From: Streptomyces smaragdinus
GTDB taxonomy: Bacteria; Actinomycetota; Actinomycetes; Streptomycetales; Streptomycetaceae
Direction: 5' to 3'
Assembly: GCF_009604385.1 (NCBI RefSeq)
Contig: NZ_WEGJ01000002.1
Span: 62,001-126,000 of the forward strand
Length of the DNA stretch: 64,000 bases
This document shows positions 8,689-17,482 of the stretch, piece after piece. The translations under genes and the position numbers were made by a program. The notes under the pieces were generated by a model. It was not told the origin of the DNA and searched no databases. It saw nothing but the letters and a program-made list of their open reading frames with translations. Numbering within the stretch: the stretch's first letter is position 1; each line of letters begins with the position of its first letter.

Positions 8689-9315
8689 ATGCGGGAGCAG
8701 TACGAGACAGTCGCCGGTGAGAGCGTCCACGAGACCGAGGTGAACCGGTCGCGCTTCATCTGCGCGCTGGCCCCGGCCGCGACGGAGGCGGACGCGCAGG
8801 ACTTCCTGGCGAAGATCCGTACGGAACACCCCACCGCCACCCACAACTGCTTCGCCTACGTCGTCGGCGCCGGCGCCGAGGTCCAGAAGGCCGGCGACGA
8901 CGGCGAGCCCGGCGGCACGGCCGGGCTGCCCATGCTCCAGATGCTCATGCGTCGCGAGCTGCGCTACGTCGTGGCTGTCGTCACCCGCTACTTCGGCGGC
9001 ACGAAACTGGGCGCCGGCGGCCTCATCCGCGCCTACGGCGGCGCGGTCGGCGCCGCCCTCGACGCCGCGGGCACCGTGACCCGCCGCCGCTTCCGCCTCG
9101 CCACCGTCACCGTCGACCACCAGCGCGCCGGGAAGGTCGAGAACGACCTGCGGGCCACCGGCCGCGACGTCCGGGACGTGGACTACGGGGCGCGCGTCGT
9201 CATCGGCATCGCCCTTCCCGAAGGCGAAATCGAACAGTTCCGCGGCTGGCTGGCCGACGCCACCGCCGGGACGGCGGAGTTCACCCTGGGTGGGGAGACG
9301 TACGGAACGGTGTGA
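8689..9315 (+). CDS. YigZ/IMPACT family protein
   Basis: A 208-residue member of the UPF0029/IMPACT family. The N-terminal IMPACT domain carries the hallmark GEPGGTAGLPML...VVTRYFGGTKLGAGGLIRAYGGA (about residues 70-125). It is followed by a DUF1949 ferredoxin-like domain to the C-terminus. Length and domain order match bacterial YigZ. Family members are linked to ribosome-associated stress control in eukaryotes; the bacterial role is not settled. It stands alone between a terminator and sbcD. Confidence 0.92.
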   Translation: MREQYETVAGESVHETEVNRSRFICALAPAATEADAQDFLAKIRTEHPTATHNCFAYVVGAGAEVQKAGDDGEPGGTAGLPMLQMLMRRELRYVVAVVTRYFGGTKLGAGGLIRAYGGAVGAALDAAGTVTRRRFRLATVTVDHQRAGKVENDLRATGRDVRDVDYGARVVIGIALPEGEIEQFRGWLADATAGTAEFTLGGETYGTV

Positions 9316-9390
9316 GCGGCGTTCGAACACGGACCCCGTCCGGGGGCTTCGCACCCGCGATGTCAGACCCCGCCGATACAGTCCTGCCTC

Positions 9391-10557
9391 ATGCGATTCC
9401 TGCACACGTCCGACTGGCACCTGGGACGGTCCTTCCACCGGGTGAGCATGCTCGACGCCCAGCGTGACTTCGTCGGCCATCTCGTCGGCGCCGTGCGCGA
9501 GCACGCCGTGGACGCCGTCCTCGTCGCCGGTGACGTGTACGACCGGGCGGTGCCGCCGCTGGCGGCCGTGGAGCTGTACGACGAGGCGCTGCACCGGCTC
9601 GCGGAGCTGGGGGTGCCGACGGTGATGATCTCCGGGAACCATGACTCGGCGCGGCGGCTGGGCGTCGGCGCGGGGCTGATGGGGCGGGCGGGGATCCATC
9701 TGCGGACCGATCCGGCGTCGTGCGCCGAGCCGGTGGTGCTGGCCGACGGGCACGGGGAGGTCGCTCTGTACGGGCTGCCGTATCTCGAACCCGCCCTGGT
9801 GCGCGGGGAGTTCGGGGTGGAGCGGGCCGGGCACGCGGAGGTGCTGGCCGCCGCGATGGACCGGGTGCGGGCGGATCTGGCCGGGCGGGCGCCGGGGACC
9901 CGGGCGGTCGTGCTGGCGCACGCCTTCGTCACGGGCGGCGAGGGGTCCGACAGCGAGCGGGACATCTCCGTCGGCGGGGTGGCGTCCGTTCCGGCGTCGG
10001 TGTTCGACGGGGTGCACTACGCGGCGCTCGGGCATCTGCACGGGTGCCAGACGATCACCGAGCGGGTGCGTTACTCCGGCTCGCCCCTCGCGTACTCCTT
10101 CTCCGAGGCGGTGCACCGCAAGTCGATGTGGCTCGTGGATCTGGCGGCCGACGGGGCCGTGGGCTGCGAGCGTCTGTACTGTCCCGTGCCGCGTCCGCTG
10201 GCGCGGCTGCGGGGGCGGCTGGAGGAGCTGCTGGCCGAGCCGGCGTACGAGGAGCACACGGAGTCGTGGATCGAGGCCGTGCTCACCGACCCGGCCCGCC
10301 CGTACGAGCCGATGGCGAAGCTGTCCGCCCGCTTCCCGCATCTCGTGAGCCTCGTCTTCGAGCCCGACCGCACCCCCGAGGATCCCCTCGTGTCGTACGC
10401 CGAGCGCCTCAGCGGACGCACCGACCGGGAGATCGCCGAGGACTTCGTCGGCCACGTCCGCCCCGGGACCACCGCCACCGACGCCGAGCGCGCGCTGCTC
10501 GGCCGCGCCTTCGACGAGGTCCGCGCCGACCTCGCCGTACGGGAGGCGGCCCGGTGA
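9391..10557 (+). CDS. sbcD: Exonuclease subunit SbcD
   Basis: A 388-residue Mre11-type nuclease subunit. Metal-binding phosphoesterase motifs are visible: TSDWHLG near residue 6, AGDVYDRA near 47, SGNHDS near 76, and the later AHAFVTGGE and ALGHLHG blocks. With SbcC it forms the complex that opens hairpins and trims double-strand ends. Its stop overlaps the GTG start of sbcC by 4 bases (GTGA), so the two are translationally coupled. Confidence 0.97.
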   Translation: MRFLHTSDWHLGRSFHRVSMLDAQRDFVGHLVGAVREHAVDAVLVAGDVYDRAVPPLAAVELYDEALHRLAELGVPTVMISGNHDSARRLGVGAGLMGRAGIHLRTDPASCAEPVVLADGHGEVALYGLPYLEPALVRGEFGVERAGHAEVLAAAMDRVRADLAGRAPGTRAVVLAHAFVTGGEGSDSERDISVGGVASVPASVFDGVHYAALGHLHGCQTITERVRYSGSPLAYSFSEAVHRKSMWLVDLAADGAVGCERLYCPVPRPLARLRGRLEELLAEPAYEEHTESWIEAVLTDPARPYEPMAKLSARFPHLVSLVFEPDRTPEDPLVSYAERLSGRTDREIAEDFVGHVRPGTTATDAERALLGRAFDEVRADLAVREAAR

Positions 10558-13547
10558 GACTGCACCGCCTGACCGTGTCCGCGTTCGGCCCCTTCGCCGG
10601 CCGCGAGGAGATCGACTTCGACGCCCTCTCCGGCGCCGGGATCTTCCTGCTGCACGGGCCCACCGGCGCCGGGAAGACCTCCGTCCTGGACGCCGTCTGC
10701 TACGCGCTGTACGGCGCCGTCCCGGGCGCCCGCCAGGGCGGCGGCCTGCGCAGCGACCACGCCGCCGTCGGCACGCCGACGGAGGTCGAGCTGGACTTCA
10801 CCGTCGCCGGACGGCGGCTGCGGGTGACGCGGCGGCCCGCACAGCTCCGGCCGAAGAAGCGCGGCACCGGGACGACGGAGGACAAGGCCGTCAGCCTGCT
10901 GTCCGAGAGCACCGCGGACGGGGGGACGAAGGGGCTGAGCCGGTCGCACCAGGAGATCGGTGAGGAGATCGGGCAGCTGCTGGGGATGACCCGGGAGCAG
11001 TTCTGCCAGGTCGTGCTGCTGCCGCAGGGGGATTTCGCAAGGTTCCTGCGCGCGGACGCCGAGGCCCGGGCCAAGTTGCTGGGGCGGCTCTTCGACACGC
11101 GGCGGTTCGCGGAGGTCGAGGAGCGGCTCGCCCGGTTCCGCCGGGAGGCGGGGGAGGCCGTCGGGACGGGCGACGAGTGGCTCGTGTCGCTGGCCCACCG
11201 GATGTCCGAGGCCGCCGGCCCGCTGCCCGGGGTGGAGCTCCCGGGGCTGACGGCGGGGGAGCCGGGGCTGACGGGGGCGGTGCTGGAGTACGCGGCGCTC
11301 GCCCGGTCCACCGCGCGCGAGCTGTGCGACACCGCGGAGCTGGCCGCGCTCGCCGCGGACGCCGGGCACGTACGGGCGGACGAGGCGCTGTCCGGGGCCC
11401 GGGAGCTGGCGCGGCTCCAGCGTGAGCACGCCGCCGCGCTGGCGCGTACGCAGGCGGCGCGGGAGCGGAGCCCCGAGCGGGAGCGGACGGCGCGGCGGCT
11501 GGAGCGGGGGCGCGCGGCGGACGCCGTGCTGCCGGCGCTGGAGCTGCGGGACGCCGCCGACGCCGAGGAGCGGACGGCGGCGGAGGCCGAGCGGCGGGCG
11601 CGGGGGCGGCTGCCGGAGGGGATCGCGGGGGAGAACGCCGAGCGGCTGGCCGCCCGGTCGGGCCAGGTACGCGAGGAGCTCGGCACGCTGAACGCCGCCC
11701 GGGCCGCGGAGGGCCGCAGCACGGCGCTGTCCTCGGAGCTCGGCGCCCTTGAACGGGAGGCCGGCGCCGACGAGGACCTCCTCGCCGAGACCGCCGACTG
11801 GCTCAAGGGGTGGGAGGAGACCCGGTCCCGGCTCCAGCGGCGCATCGAAGCGGCCCAGGGCGCCGCGATGCGGGCCGAGCAGACCGGCCCCCGGCTCGAG
11901 CACGCCACCCGGACACTGGAGGCGGCCCGTCGCCGCGACGAGCTCGCCGTCCGGGCCGAGGACGCCGAGCGTGAGGTGGTCCGGGCCCGGGAGCGGTCGG
12001 CCGGCACGCGTGAGCACTGGCTCGACCTCAAGGAGCGCCGCCTGCTCGGCATCGCCGCCGAGCTCGCCGCCGGGCTGCGGCCGGACGAGGCCTGCCCGGT
12101 GTGCGGTTCGCACGAGCACCCCGAGCCGGCCCGCACCGAGGCCGGGCACGTCGACCGGCGGACGGAGGAGCAGGCGCTGGCGGAGTACCGGGAGGCCGAC
12201 GCCGCCCGTGAGCGCGCCGAGCAGGGGCTGCGGTCGGTGCGGGACGTCCTGGCGGCGGCCCGGGAAGAGGCGGGGGCCGCCGACGTCCGGGAGCTCGCCG
12301 ACGGCGCCGCCGCGCTCACCGGGCAGCTGGCGGAGGCCCGTGCGCAGGCGGCGGGCGCGCTGGCCGCCCGCGAGGACCTCGACCAGGCCGAGGGCGAGTA
12401 CGACCGCCGCCTCGCCCAGCGGCACGAGGCCGAACAGCGGGTGGTCGCCCGCACCACACGCCGCGAGGCCCTCCTCGACGAGCGCGCGGCGCTGGACGAG
12501 CAGATCGCCGCCGCCCGCGGACCCGCTCCCACGGTTGCCGCCCGGGCGAGCGAGCTCACGCGGCAGTCCGAGCTCCTGGAGGAGGCCGCCGCCCGCGCCC
12601 GCCAGGCGGAGGTCTCGGCGCTCCGGCTCAAGGAGGCCGACGCGCGGCTCGCCGACGCCGCCTTCCGCGCCGGGTTCGACACGCCGACGGCCGCCGCCGA
12701 CGCGGTGCTCGACCGCGCCGCCCAGCGCGAGCTCCAGCACCGCCTCGACGCCTGGCAGCGCGAGGACGCCGCGGACGCCGCGACCCTCGCGGACCCCCGT
12801 ATCCGCGAGGCCGCCGTCCGTCCCCCCGCCGACATCGACGCCGCCCACACCGCGTACGACCGCGCCACCCGCCGGATGCGTGAGCGCGCCGCGGACCGGA
12901 CGCGGGCCGAGGAGCGCCGCACGGCGCTCGACCGGCTCGGCGAGCGGGCGACGGCGGAGATCCGCCGGATCGCGCCGCTGCGGGCGGAGTACGAGCGCGT
13001 CGCCCGCCTGGCGTCCCTGGCGGCCGGAACGTCGGCGGAGAACGAACGCAAGATGCGCCTGGAGTCCTACGTCCTGGCGGCCCGCCTCGAACAGGTCGCC
13101 GCCACCGCCTCACTCCGCCTGCGCCGGATGTCGGCCGGCCGCTTCACCCTGGTCCACTCCGACGGCCGGGGCGGCCGCGGCCGCTCGGGCCTCGGCCTGC
13201 ACGTGGTCGACGCCTGGACCGGCAGCGAACGCGAGGCGTCGTCCCTCTCCGGCGGCGAGAGCTTCTTCGCCTCCCTGGCCCTGGCCCTGGGCCTCGCGGA
13301 CGTGGTCACGGAGGAGGCCGGAGGCGTCCGCCTCGACACCCTGTTCATCGACGAGGGCTTCGGCAGCCTCGACGAACAGACCCTGGACGAGGTCCTGGAC
13401 GTCCTCGACTCCCTCCGCGAACGCGACCGCACGGTAGGCATAGTCAGCCACGTCCCGGACCTCCGCCGCCGTATCCCCACCCAACTCCAGGTCCACAAGA
13501 CGAAGTCGGGCTCGACGGTCCGCCTGCGCACGACGGGGGAGTGGTGA
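10554..13547 (+). CDS. sbcC: Exonuclease subunit SbcC (SMC-like ATPase)
   Basis: A 997-residue Rad50-type ATPase. The Walker A motif GPTGAGKT is at residues 35-42, and the Q-loop region is REQFCQVVLLPQGDFARFLRA. Long Ala/Glu/Arg coiled coils flank a zinc-hook CPVC at about residue 513. The C-terminus has the signature SLSGGESFFASLALALGLADV and Walker B LFIDEGFGSLD. The real start is the GTG at 10554 overlapping sbcD; the same frame stays open upstream to 9720, but that part is antisense-like shadow inside sbcD. The gene converges on a SnoaL-like gene with 4 bases between. Confidence 0.96.
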   Translation: MRLHRLTVSAFGPFAGREEIDFDALSGAGIFLLHGPTGAGKTSVLDAVCYALYGAVPGARQGGGLRSDHAAVGTPTEVELDFTVAGRRLRVTRRPAQLRPKKRGTGTTEDKAVSLLSESTADGGTKGLSRSHQEIGEEIGQLLGMTREQFCQVVLLPQGDFARFLRADAEARAKLLGRLFDTRRFAEVEERLARFRREAGEAVGTGDEWLVSLAHRMSEAAGPLPGVELPGLTAGEPGLTGAVLEYAALARSTARELCDTAELAALAADAGHVRADEALSGARELARLQREHAAALARTQAARERSPERERTARRLERGRAADAVLPALELRDAADAEERTAAEAERRARGRLPEGIAGENAERLAARSGQVREELGTLNAARAAEGRSTALSSELGALEREAGADEDLLAETADWLKGWEETRSRLQRRIEAAQGAAMRAEQTGPRLEHATRTLEAARRRDELAVRAEDAEREVVRARERSAGTREHWLDLKERRLLGIAAELAAGLRPDEACPVCGSHEHPEPARTEAGHVDRRTEEQALAEYREADAARERAEQGLRSVRDVLAAAREEAGAADVRELADGAAALTGQLAEARAQAAGALAAREDLDQAEGEYDRRLAQRHEAEQRVVARTTRREALLDERAALDEQIAAARGPAPTVAARASELTRQSELLEEAAARARQAEVSALRLKEADARLADAAFRAGFDTPTAAADAVLDRAAQRELQHRLDAWQREDAADAATLADPRIREAAVRPPADIDAAHTAYDRATRRMRERAADRTRAEERRTALDRLGERATAEIRRIAPLRAEYERVARLASLAAGTSAENERKMRLESYVLAARLEQVAATASLRLRRMSAGRFTLVHSDGRGGRGRSGLGLHVVDAWTGSEREASSLSGGESFFASLALALGLADVVTEEAGGVRLDTLFIDEGFGSLDEQTLDEVLDVLDSLRERDRTVGIVSHVPDLRRRIPTQLQVHKTKSGSTVRLRTTGEW

Positions 13548-13551
13548 CCGG

Positions 13552-13953
13552 TCAGTCGAAGTATGCCCGCGCCACGGCGTAGGTGTCCTCGTAGAGGTGG
13601 TAGCGCGTGATCCGGCCGTCCTCGACCGTGGTGTGCAGGACGAACGCCGTGTCGATGGACCGGCCCGTCCTCAGGACCTCCGAGACCATGTGGCCGATGA
13701 ACACCACGTCGTCGCCCTGGGAGATCACCTGACGGACGTCGAGCTCCTTGGTTCGTACGTGCGTGCCCAGGAGGTCGAAGAACGTGCGCATGCCGGCCGC
13801 CGAATCGACCTCCGGGACCCAGGGGATGCCGGGCGGGTGGGGGATGGAGAACGACACCGAGTCGGCGAACAGGGCCGCGGCTTCGGCCGACTTGCCCTGG
13901 GCGAGCAGCGGGAACAGGCTCTGTACGGTCTCTGCCGGGGTCATCGTCGTCAT
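13552..13953 (-). CDS. SnoaL-like (NTF2-fold) protein
   Basis: A 133-residue protein of the nuclear-transport-factor-2/SnoaL fold, as in limonene-epoxide hydrolases and ketosteroid isomerases. Visible features are the N-terminal helix pattern (AETVQSLFPLLAQGKSAEAAALFAD), a central D-DVVFIGHM strand, and the C-terminal RITRYHLYEDTYAVARAYFD typical of this group. The substrate cannot be told from the sequence. It lies alone between convergent sbcC and a same-strand peptidase gene. Confidence 0.8.
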   Translation of the reverse strand: MTTMTPAETVQSLFPLLAQGKSAEAAALFADSVSFSIPHPPGIPWVPEVDSAAGMRTFFDLLGTHVRTKELDVRQVISQGDDVVFIGHMVSEVLRTGRSIDTAFVLHTTVEDGRITRYHLYEDTYAVARAYFD

Positions 13954-14014
13954 GTGCGCCGATCCTAGTGACCGGGGCCCCGGGACGGCGTCCCGGAGCC
14001 CCGTCGCAAGAGGA

Positions 14015-15700
14015 TCAGATCGCCGACAGTTCCTCCACCAGGTCGTCCAGGCCCAGCGGGCCCTGCGACAGCGCCTCCATGTGCCACTTCTTCGCGTCGA
14101 ACGACGCCCCGTGCCGCGTCCGCGCCGCCTCGCGGCCCGCGAGCCAGGCGCGTTCGCCCAGCTTGTAGCCGATGGCCTGGCCCGGCATCGACAGATACCG
14201 CGTCAGCTCGCTCTCCACGAAGTCCGCGGGCCGCCCGCTGTGCATCCCGAAGAACTCCTGCGCCAGATCCGGCGTCCAGCGCTCGCCCGGGTGGAAGGGG
14301 GAGTCCGCCGGGATCTCCAGCCCCAGATGCATGCCGATGTCCACGATCACCCGCGTGGAGCGCATCATCTGCCCGTCGAGATACCCGAGCCGCCGCTCCG
14401 CGTCCGTCAGGAACCCCAGCTCGTCCATCAGCCGCTCCGCGTACAGCGCCCACCCCTCGGCGTTGGCGCTCACCCCGCCGACGGTCGCCTGGTAGCGCGA
14501 CAGCTGGTCCGCCACATGCGCCCACTGCGCGATCTGCAGATGGTGCCCCGGCACCCCCTCGTGGTACCAGGTCGACACCAGGTCGTAGACCGGGAACCGG
14601 GTCTCACCCATCGTGGGCAGCCACGTCTGCCCCGGCCGGGAGAAGTCCTCGGACGGCCCCGTGTAGTACGGCGCGGCCGCCCCGCCCGCCGGCGCGATCC
14701 GCGACTCCACCCGCCGTACCCGCTCCGCGAGCTCGAAGTGCGTGCCGTCCAGCGCGTCGACCGCCTCGTCCATCAGGGACTGCAGCCACACCCGCACCTC
14801 CTCGACGCCCTCGATGTGCTCGCCGTGCACGTCGAGGTGCGCGATCGCCTCCCACGGCGTCGCGGCGCCGGGGAGCACCTTCTGTGCCTCGGCGCGCATC
14901 TCGGCCAGCAGCCGGTGGTACTCCGACCAGCCGTACGCGTACGCCTCGTCCAGGTCCAGGTCGGTGCCGTTGAAGTACCGCACCCAGCGCCCGTAGCGCT
15001 CGCGCCCCACGGGGTCCGGGCTGCCCGCGACCGCCGGGGCGTAGACGTCGCGCATCCAGTCCCGCAGGACCACGACCCCCCGGCGGGCCGCCTCGGCGGC
15101 CGAGTCGAGCTCGGCGCGCAGCGCGTCCGGCCCCGCCGCGGCGAACTCCGCGAACCAGCCGCGTCCCTCGGCCCACTCGGTGAGCTGTCCGACGAACGTC
15201 CGCGTCGGACGCGGCCCCCCGTACAGCTCCTTGTCCAGGCCCAGCTTCAGCGACTGCCGGTAGCCCTCCAGCGCCTCGGGCACCGCCCGCAGCCGCCGGG
15301 CGATCGCCGCCCAGTCCTCCTCCGTCTCCGCCGGCGTCAGCGTGAACACCTCACGGATGCTGTGCGCGGGGGAGTGGATGTTGCTGACCTCGCGCAGCCC
15401 CTCGTCGGCCTCGTGCATGGCGAGTTCCGCGGTCAGCCGCTCCCGCAGCAGCCGGGCGCAGCGCCGTTCGGCCGCGCTGCCGGCCGCCTCGGGGAGTTTC
15501 TCCGCCCCGTCCAGTTTCGCCAGGGTGGCGCGGGCGAGGCCGGCGCGGGCCTCCTGCCCGGCCGGGGAGAAGTCGGGCAGCAGCGCCGAACTGGCGGCGA
15601 CGCCGAGGTAGGTGCCGGTGATCGGGTCGAGGGCGATCAGGTCGTCGACGTAGGCGTCGGCGACCTGCCGCGGGAGCTGGGGGTGCGTGGTGTCGGACAT
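14015..15700 (-). CDS. DUF885-family metallopeptidase-like protein
   Basis: A 561-residue soluble DUF885 protein. The key motif is WYHEGVPGHHLQ near residue 380, an HExxxGHH arrangement matching the zinc-peptidase signature of this family. No signal peptide is evident. Two ATGs are possible: 15709 (MARMSDTT) and 15700 (MSDTT). I favour 15700 because GAGG lies 9 bases before it, whereas that GAGG abuts the upstream ATG. The substrate is unknown; relatives are broadly described as peptidases. Confidence 0.85.
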   Translation of the reverse strand: MSDTTHPQLPRQVADAYVDDLIALDPITGTYLGVAASSALLPDFSPAGQEARAGLARATLAKLDGAEKLPEAAGSAAERRCARLLRERLTAELAMHEADEGLREVSNIHSPAHSIREVFTLTPAETEEDWAAIARRLRAVPEALEGYRQSLKLGLDKELYGGPRPTRTFVGQLTEWAEGRGWFAEFAAAGPDALRAELDSAAEAARRGVVVLRDWMRDVYAPAVAGSPDPVGRERYGRWVRYFNGTDLDLDEAYAYGWSEYHRLLAEMRAEAQKVLPGAATPWEAIAHLDVHGEHIEGVEEVRVWLQSLMDEAVDALDGTHFELAERVRRVESRIAPAGGAAAPYYTGPSEDFSRPGQTWLPTMGETRFPVYDLVSTWYHEGVPGHHLQIAQWAHVADQLSRYQATVGGVSANAEGWALYAERLMDELGFLTDAERRLGYLDGQMMRSTRVIVDIGMHLGLEIPADSPFHPGERWTPDLAQEFFGMHSGRPADFVESELTRYLSMPGQAIGYKLGERAWLAGREAARTRHGASFDAKKWHMEALSQGPLGLDDLVEELSAI

Positions 15701-15761
15701 ACGGGCCATCCTCGTATACGTAGCGTGCTCACGTCATCCCATATCCGTGGTCCCGGGACGA

Positions 15762-16241
15762 TCAGGTGGGATCCCCCGGCAGCAGCGGGCCGCACTCCCA
15801 CTGCTGGAAGATGAGCCGGGTTTCCACCCGGGCCACTTCCTTGCGCGAGGTGAACTCGTCCAGCACCAGCCGCTGCAGATCGGCGGGTCCGGTCACCGCC
15901 ACATGGACGAGATAGTCGTCCGGCCCGGTCAGATGGAACAGCGCCCGGGACTCCGGCAGCCCCCGCACCCGGTCCACGAACGGCCCGATCAGCTCCCGCC
16001 GGTGCGGCCGCACCTGGACCATGAGCAGCGCCTCCAGCCCCCGCCCGAGCTTCGCCGGGTCCAGCTGCAGCCGGTGGCCGAGGATCACCCCGGCGCGCCG
16101 CAGCCGGGCCACCCGGTCCAGACAGGTGGACGGGGCGATGCCCACGGCGGCCGCGAGATCGCGGTTGGTGGTCCGGGCGTCGTTCTGCAGCACCCGCAGA
16201 ATCTCCAGGTCCACCGGATCGAGGGACACGGAATCGGACAT
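15762..16241 (-). CDS. Lrp/AsnC-family transcriptional regulator
   Basis: A 159-residue feast/famine regulator. The N-terminal helix-turn-helix is DPVDLEILRVLQNDARTTNR then LAAAVGIAPSTCLDRVARL; the C-terminal RAM ligand-binding domain contains the LTGPDDYLVHVAV core. It is divergent from the PLP lyase at 16301, the usual arrangement for Lrp regulators controlling an amino-acid catabolic enzyme. That gene is therefore the likely target and a sulfur amino acid the likely effector, by inference. Confidence 0.93.
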   Translation of the reverse strand: MSDSVSLDPVDLEILRVLQNDARTTNRDLAAAVGIAPSTCLDRVARLRRAGVILGHRLQLDPAKLGRGLEALLMVQVRPHRRELIGPFVDRVRGLPESRALFHLTGPDDYLVHVAVTGPADLQRLVLDEFTSRKEVARVETRLIFQQWECGPLLPGDPT

Positions 16242-16300
16242 CTGCCGAACTTAGCACGGGGATCCACCGCCCGAATCCGGTGACTGTTCAGCATGACGGC

Positions 16301-17482
16301 ATGGAGATCCCATCGCGTTCCCTCGCCACCGAGGCCGTGCACGCCGGCCGCGAAGACCTCGCCGCCCTCGGTCTGCACGCCGCCCCGCTCGACCTCTCGA
16401 CGACCTACCCCTCGTACGACAGCCGGGCCGAGGCCGCCCGGATCGACGAGTTCGCCGCGACCGGCGCCCGGCTCCAGGGCCCGCCGGTGTACGCCCGCCT
16501 GGACAACCCGACGGTCGCCCGCTTCGAGCAGGGCCTCGCCCGGCTCGAGGGCACCGAGTCCGCCGTCGCCTTCGCCAGCGGGATGGCGGCGCTCAGCGCC
16601 GTGCTGCTCGTACGGGTCTCCATGGGCCTGCGGCACGTCGTCGCCGTCCGCCCGCTGTACGGCTGCAGCGACCATCTGCTCGACACCGGACTGCTCGGCA
16701 CCGAGGTCACCTGGACGGACCCGGCGGGCGTCGCCGACGCGATCCGCCCCGACACCGGCCTGGTGATGGTGGAGACCCCCGCCAACCCCACGCTGGCCGA
16801 GCTGAACCTGCGCGCCGTCGCCCACTCCTGCGGCGAGGTGCCGCTGCTGGCCGACAACACCTTCGCCACCCCGGTGCTCCAGCGCCCGGCGGCCGAGGGC
16901 GCGCGCCTGGTGCTGCACAGCGCCACCAAGTACCTCGGCGGGCACGGCGACGTGATGGGCGGCGTGGTGGCCTGCGACGAGGAGTTCGCCCGCAAGCTGC
17001 GTCAGATCCGCTTCGCCACCGGCGGCGTGCTGCACCCGCTGGCCGGCTATCTGCTGCTGCGCGGTCTGGCCACGCTGCCCGTACGGGTCAGGGCGCAGTC
17101 CGCGACCGCCGCCGAGCTGGCGACGCGGCTGGCCGCCGACCCGCGGGTGGCGAAGGTCCACTACCCGAAGATCGGCGGCGCCATGGTCGCGTTCGAGGTG
17201 CACGGCGACCCGCACGAGGTGACAGCCGGCGTCCGGCTGATCACCCCGGCGGTGAGCCTGGGCAGCGTGGACACCCTCATCCAGCACCCGGGGTCGATCA
17301 GCCACCGCATCGTCGACCCCGTCGACCGGTTTTCCGGCGGCATCGGCGACAAGCTGCTGCGGATGTCCGTGGGCCTGGAGGACGTCGACGACCTGTGGGC
17401 GGACCTCGACGCCGCGCTCGCCGGGTCGGCTACGACACCGCCCGACGGGGAACGGCGGGCTCCCGCTCCAGCCGGGCGGTGA
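16301..17482 (+). CDS. PLP-dependent transsulfuration enzyme (cystathionine gamma-lyase/synthase family)
   Basis: A 393-residue Cys/Met-metabolism PLP enzyme. The cofactor lysine is Lys210 in [16 protein letters not shown]. Other family blocks are YARLDNPT, the GMAALSA substrate loop, ETPANPT and the C-terminal QHPGSISHR. Activity could be cystathionine gamma-lyase/synthase or methionine gamma-lyase; the sequence alone does not decide. The frame also offers a GTG at 16280, but the ATG at 16301 gives the usual family N-terminus. Neither has a good ribosome site, so a leaderless transcript is possible. The 3' end overlaps the convergent gene by 53 bases. Confidence 0.88.
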   Translation: MEIPSRSLATEAVHAGREDLAALGLHAAPLDLSTTYPSYDSRAEAARIDEFAATGARLQGPPVYARLDNPTVARFEQGLARLEGTESAVAFASGMAALSAVLLVRVSMGLRHVVAVRPLYGCSDHLLDTGLLGTEVTWTDPAGVADAIRPDTGLVMVETPANPTLAELNLRAVAHSCGEVPLLADNTFATPVLQRPAAEGARLVLHSATKYLGGHGDVMGGVVACDEEFARKLRQIRFATGGVLHPLAGYLLLRGLATLPVRVRAQSATAAELATRLAADPRVAKVHYPKIGGAMVAFEVHGDPHEVTAGVRLITPAVSLGSVDTLIQHPGSISHRIVDPVDRFSGGIGDKLLRMSVGLEDVDDLWADLDAALAGSATTPPDGERRAPAPAGR

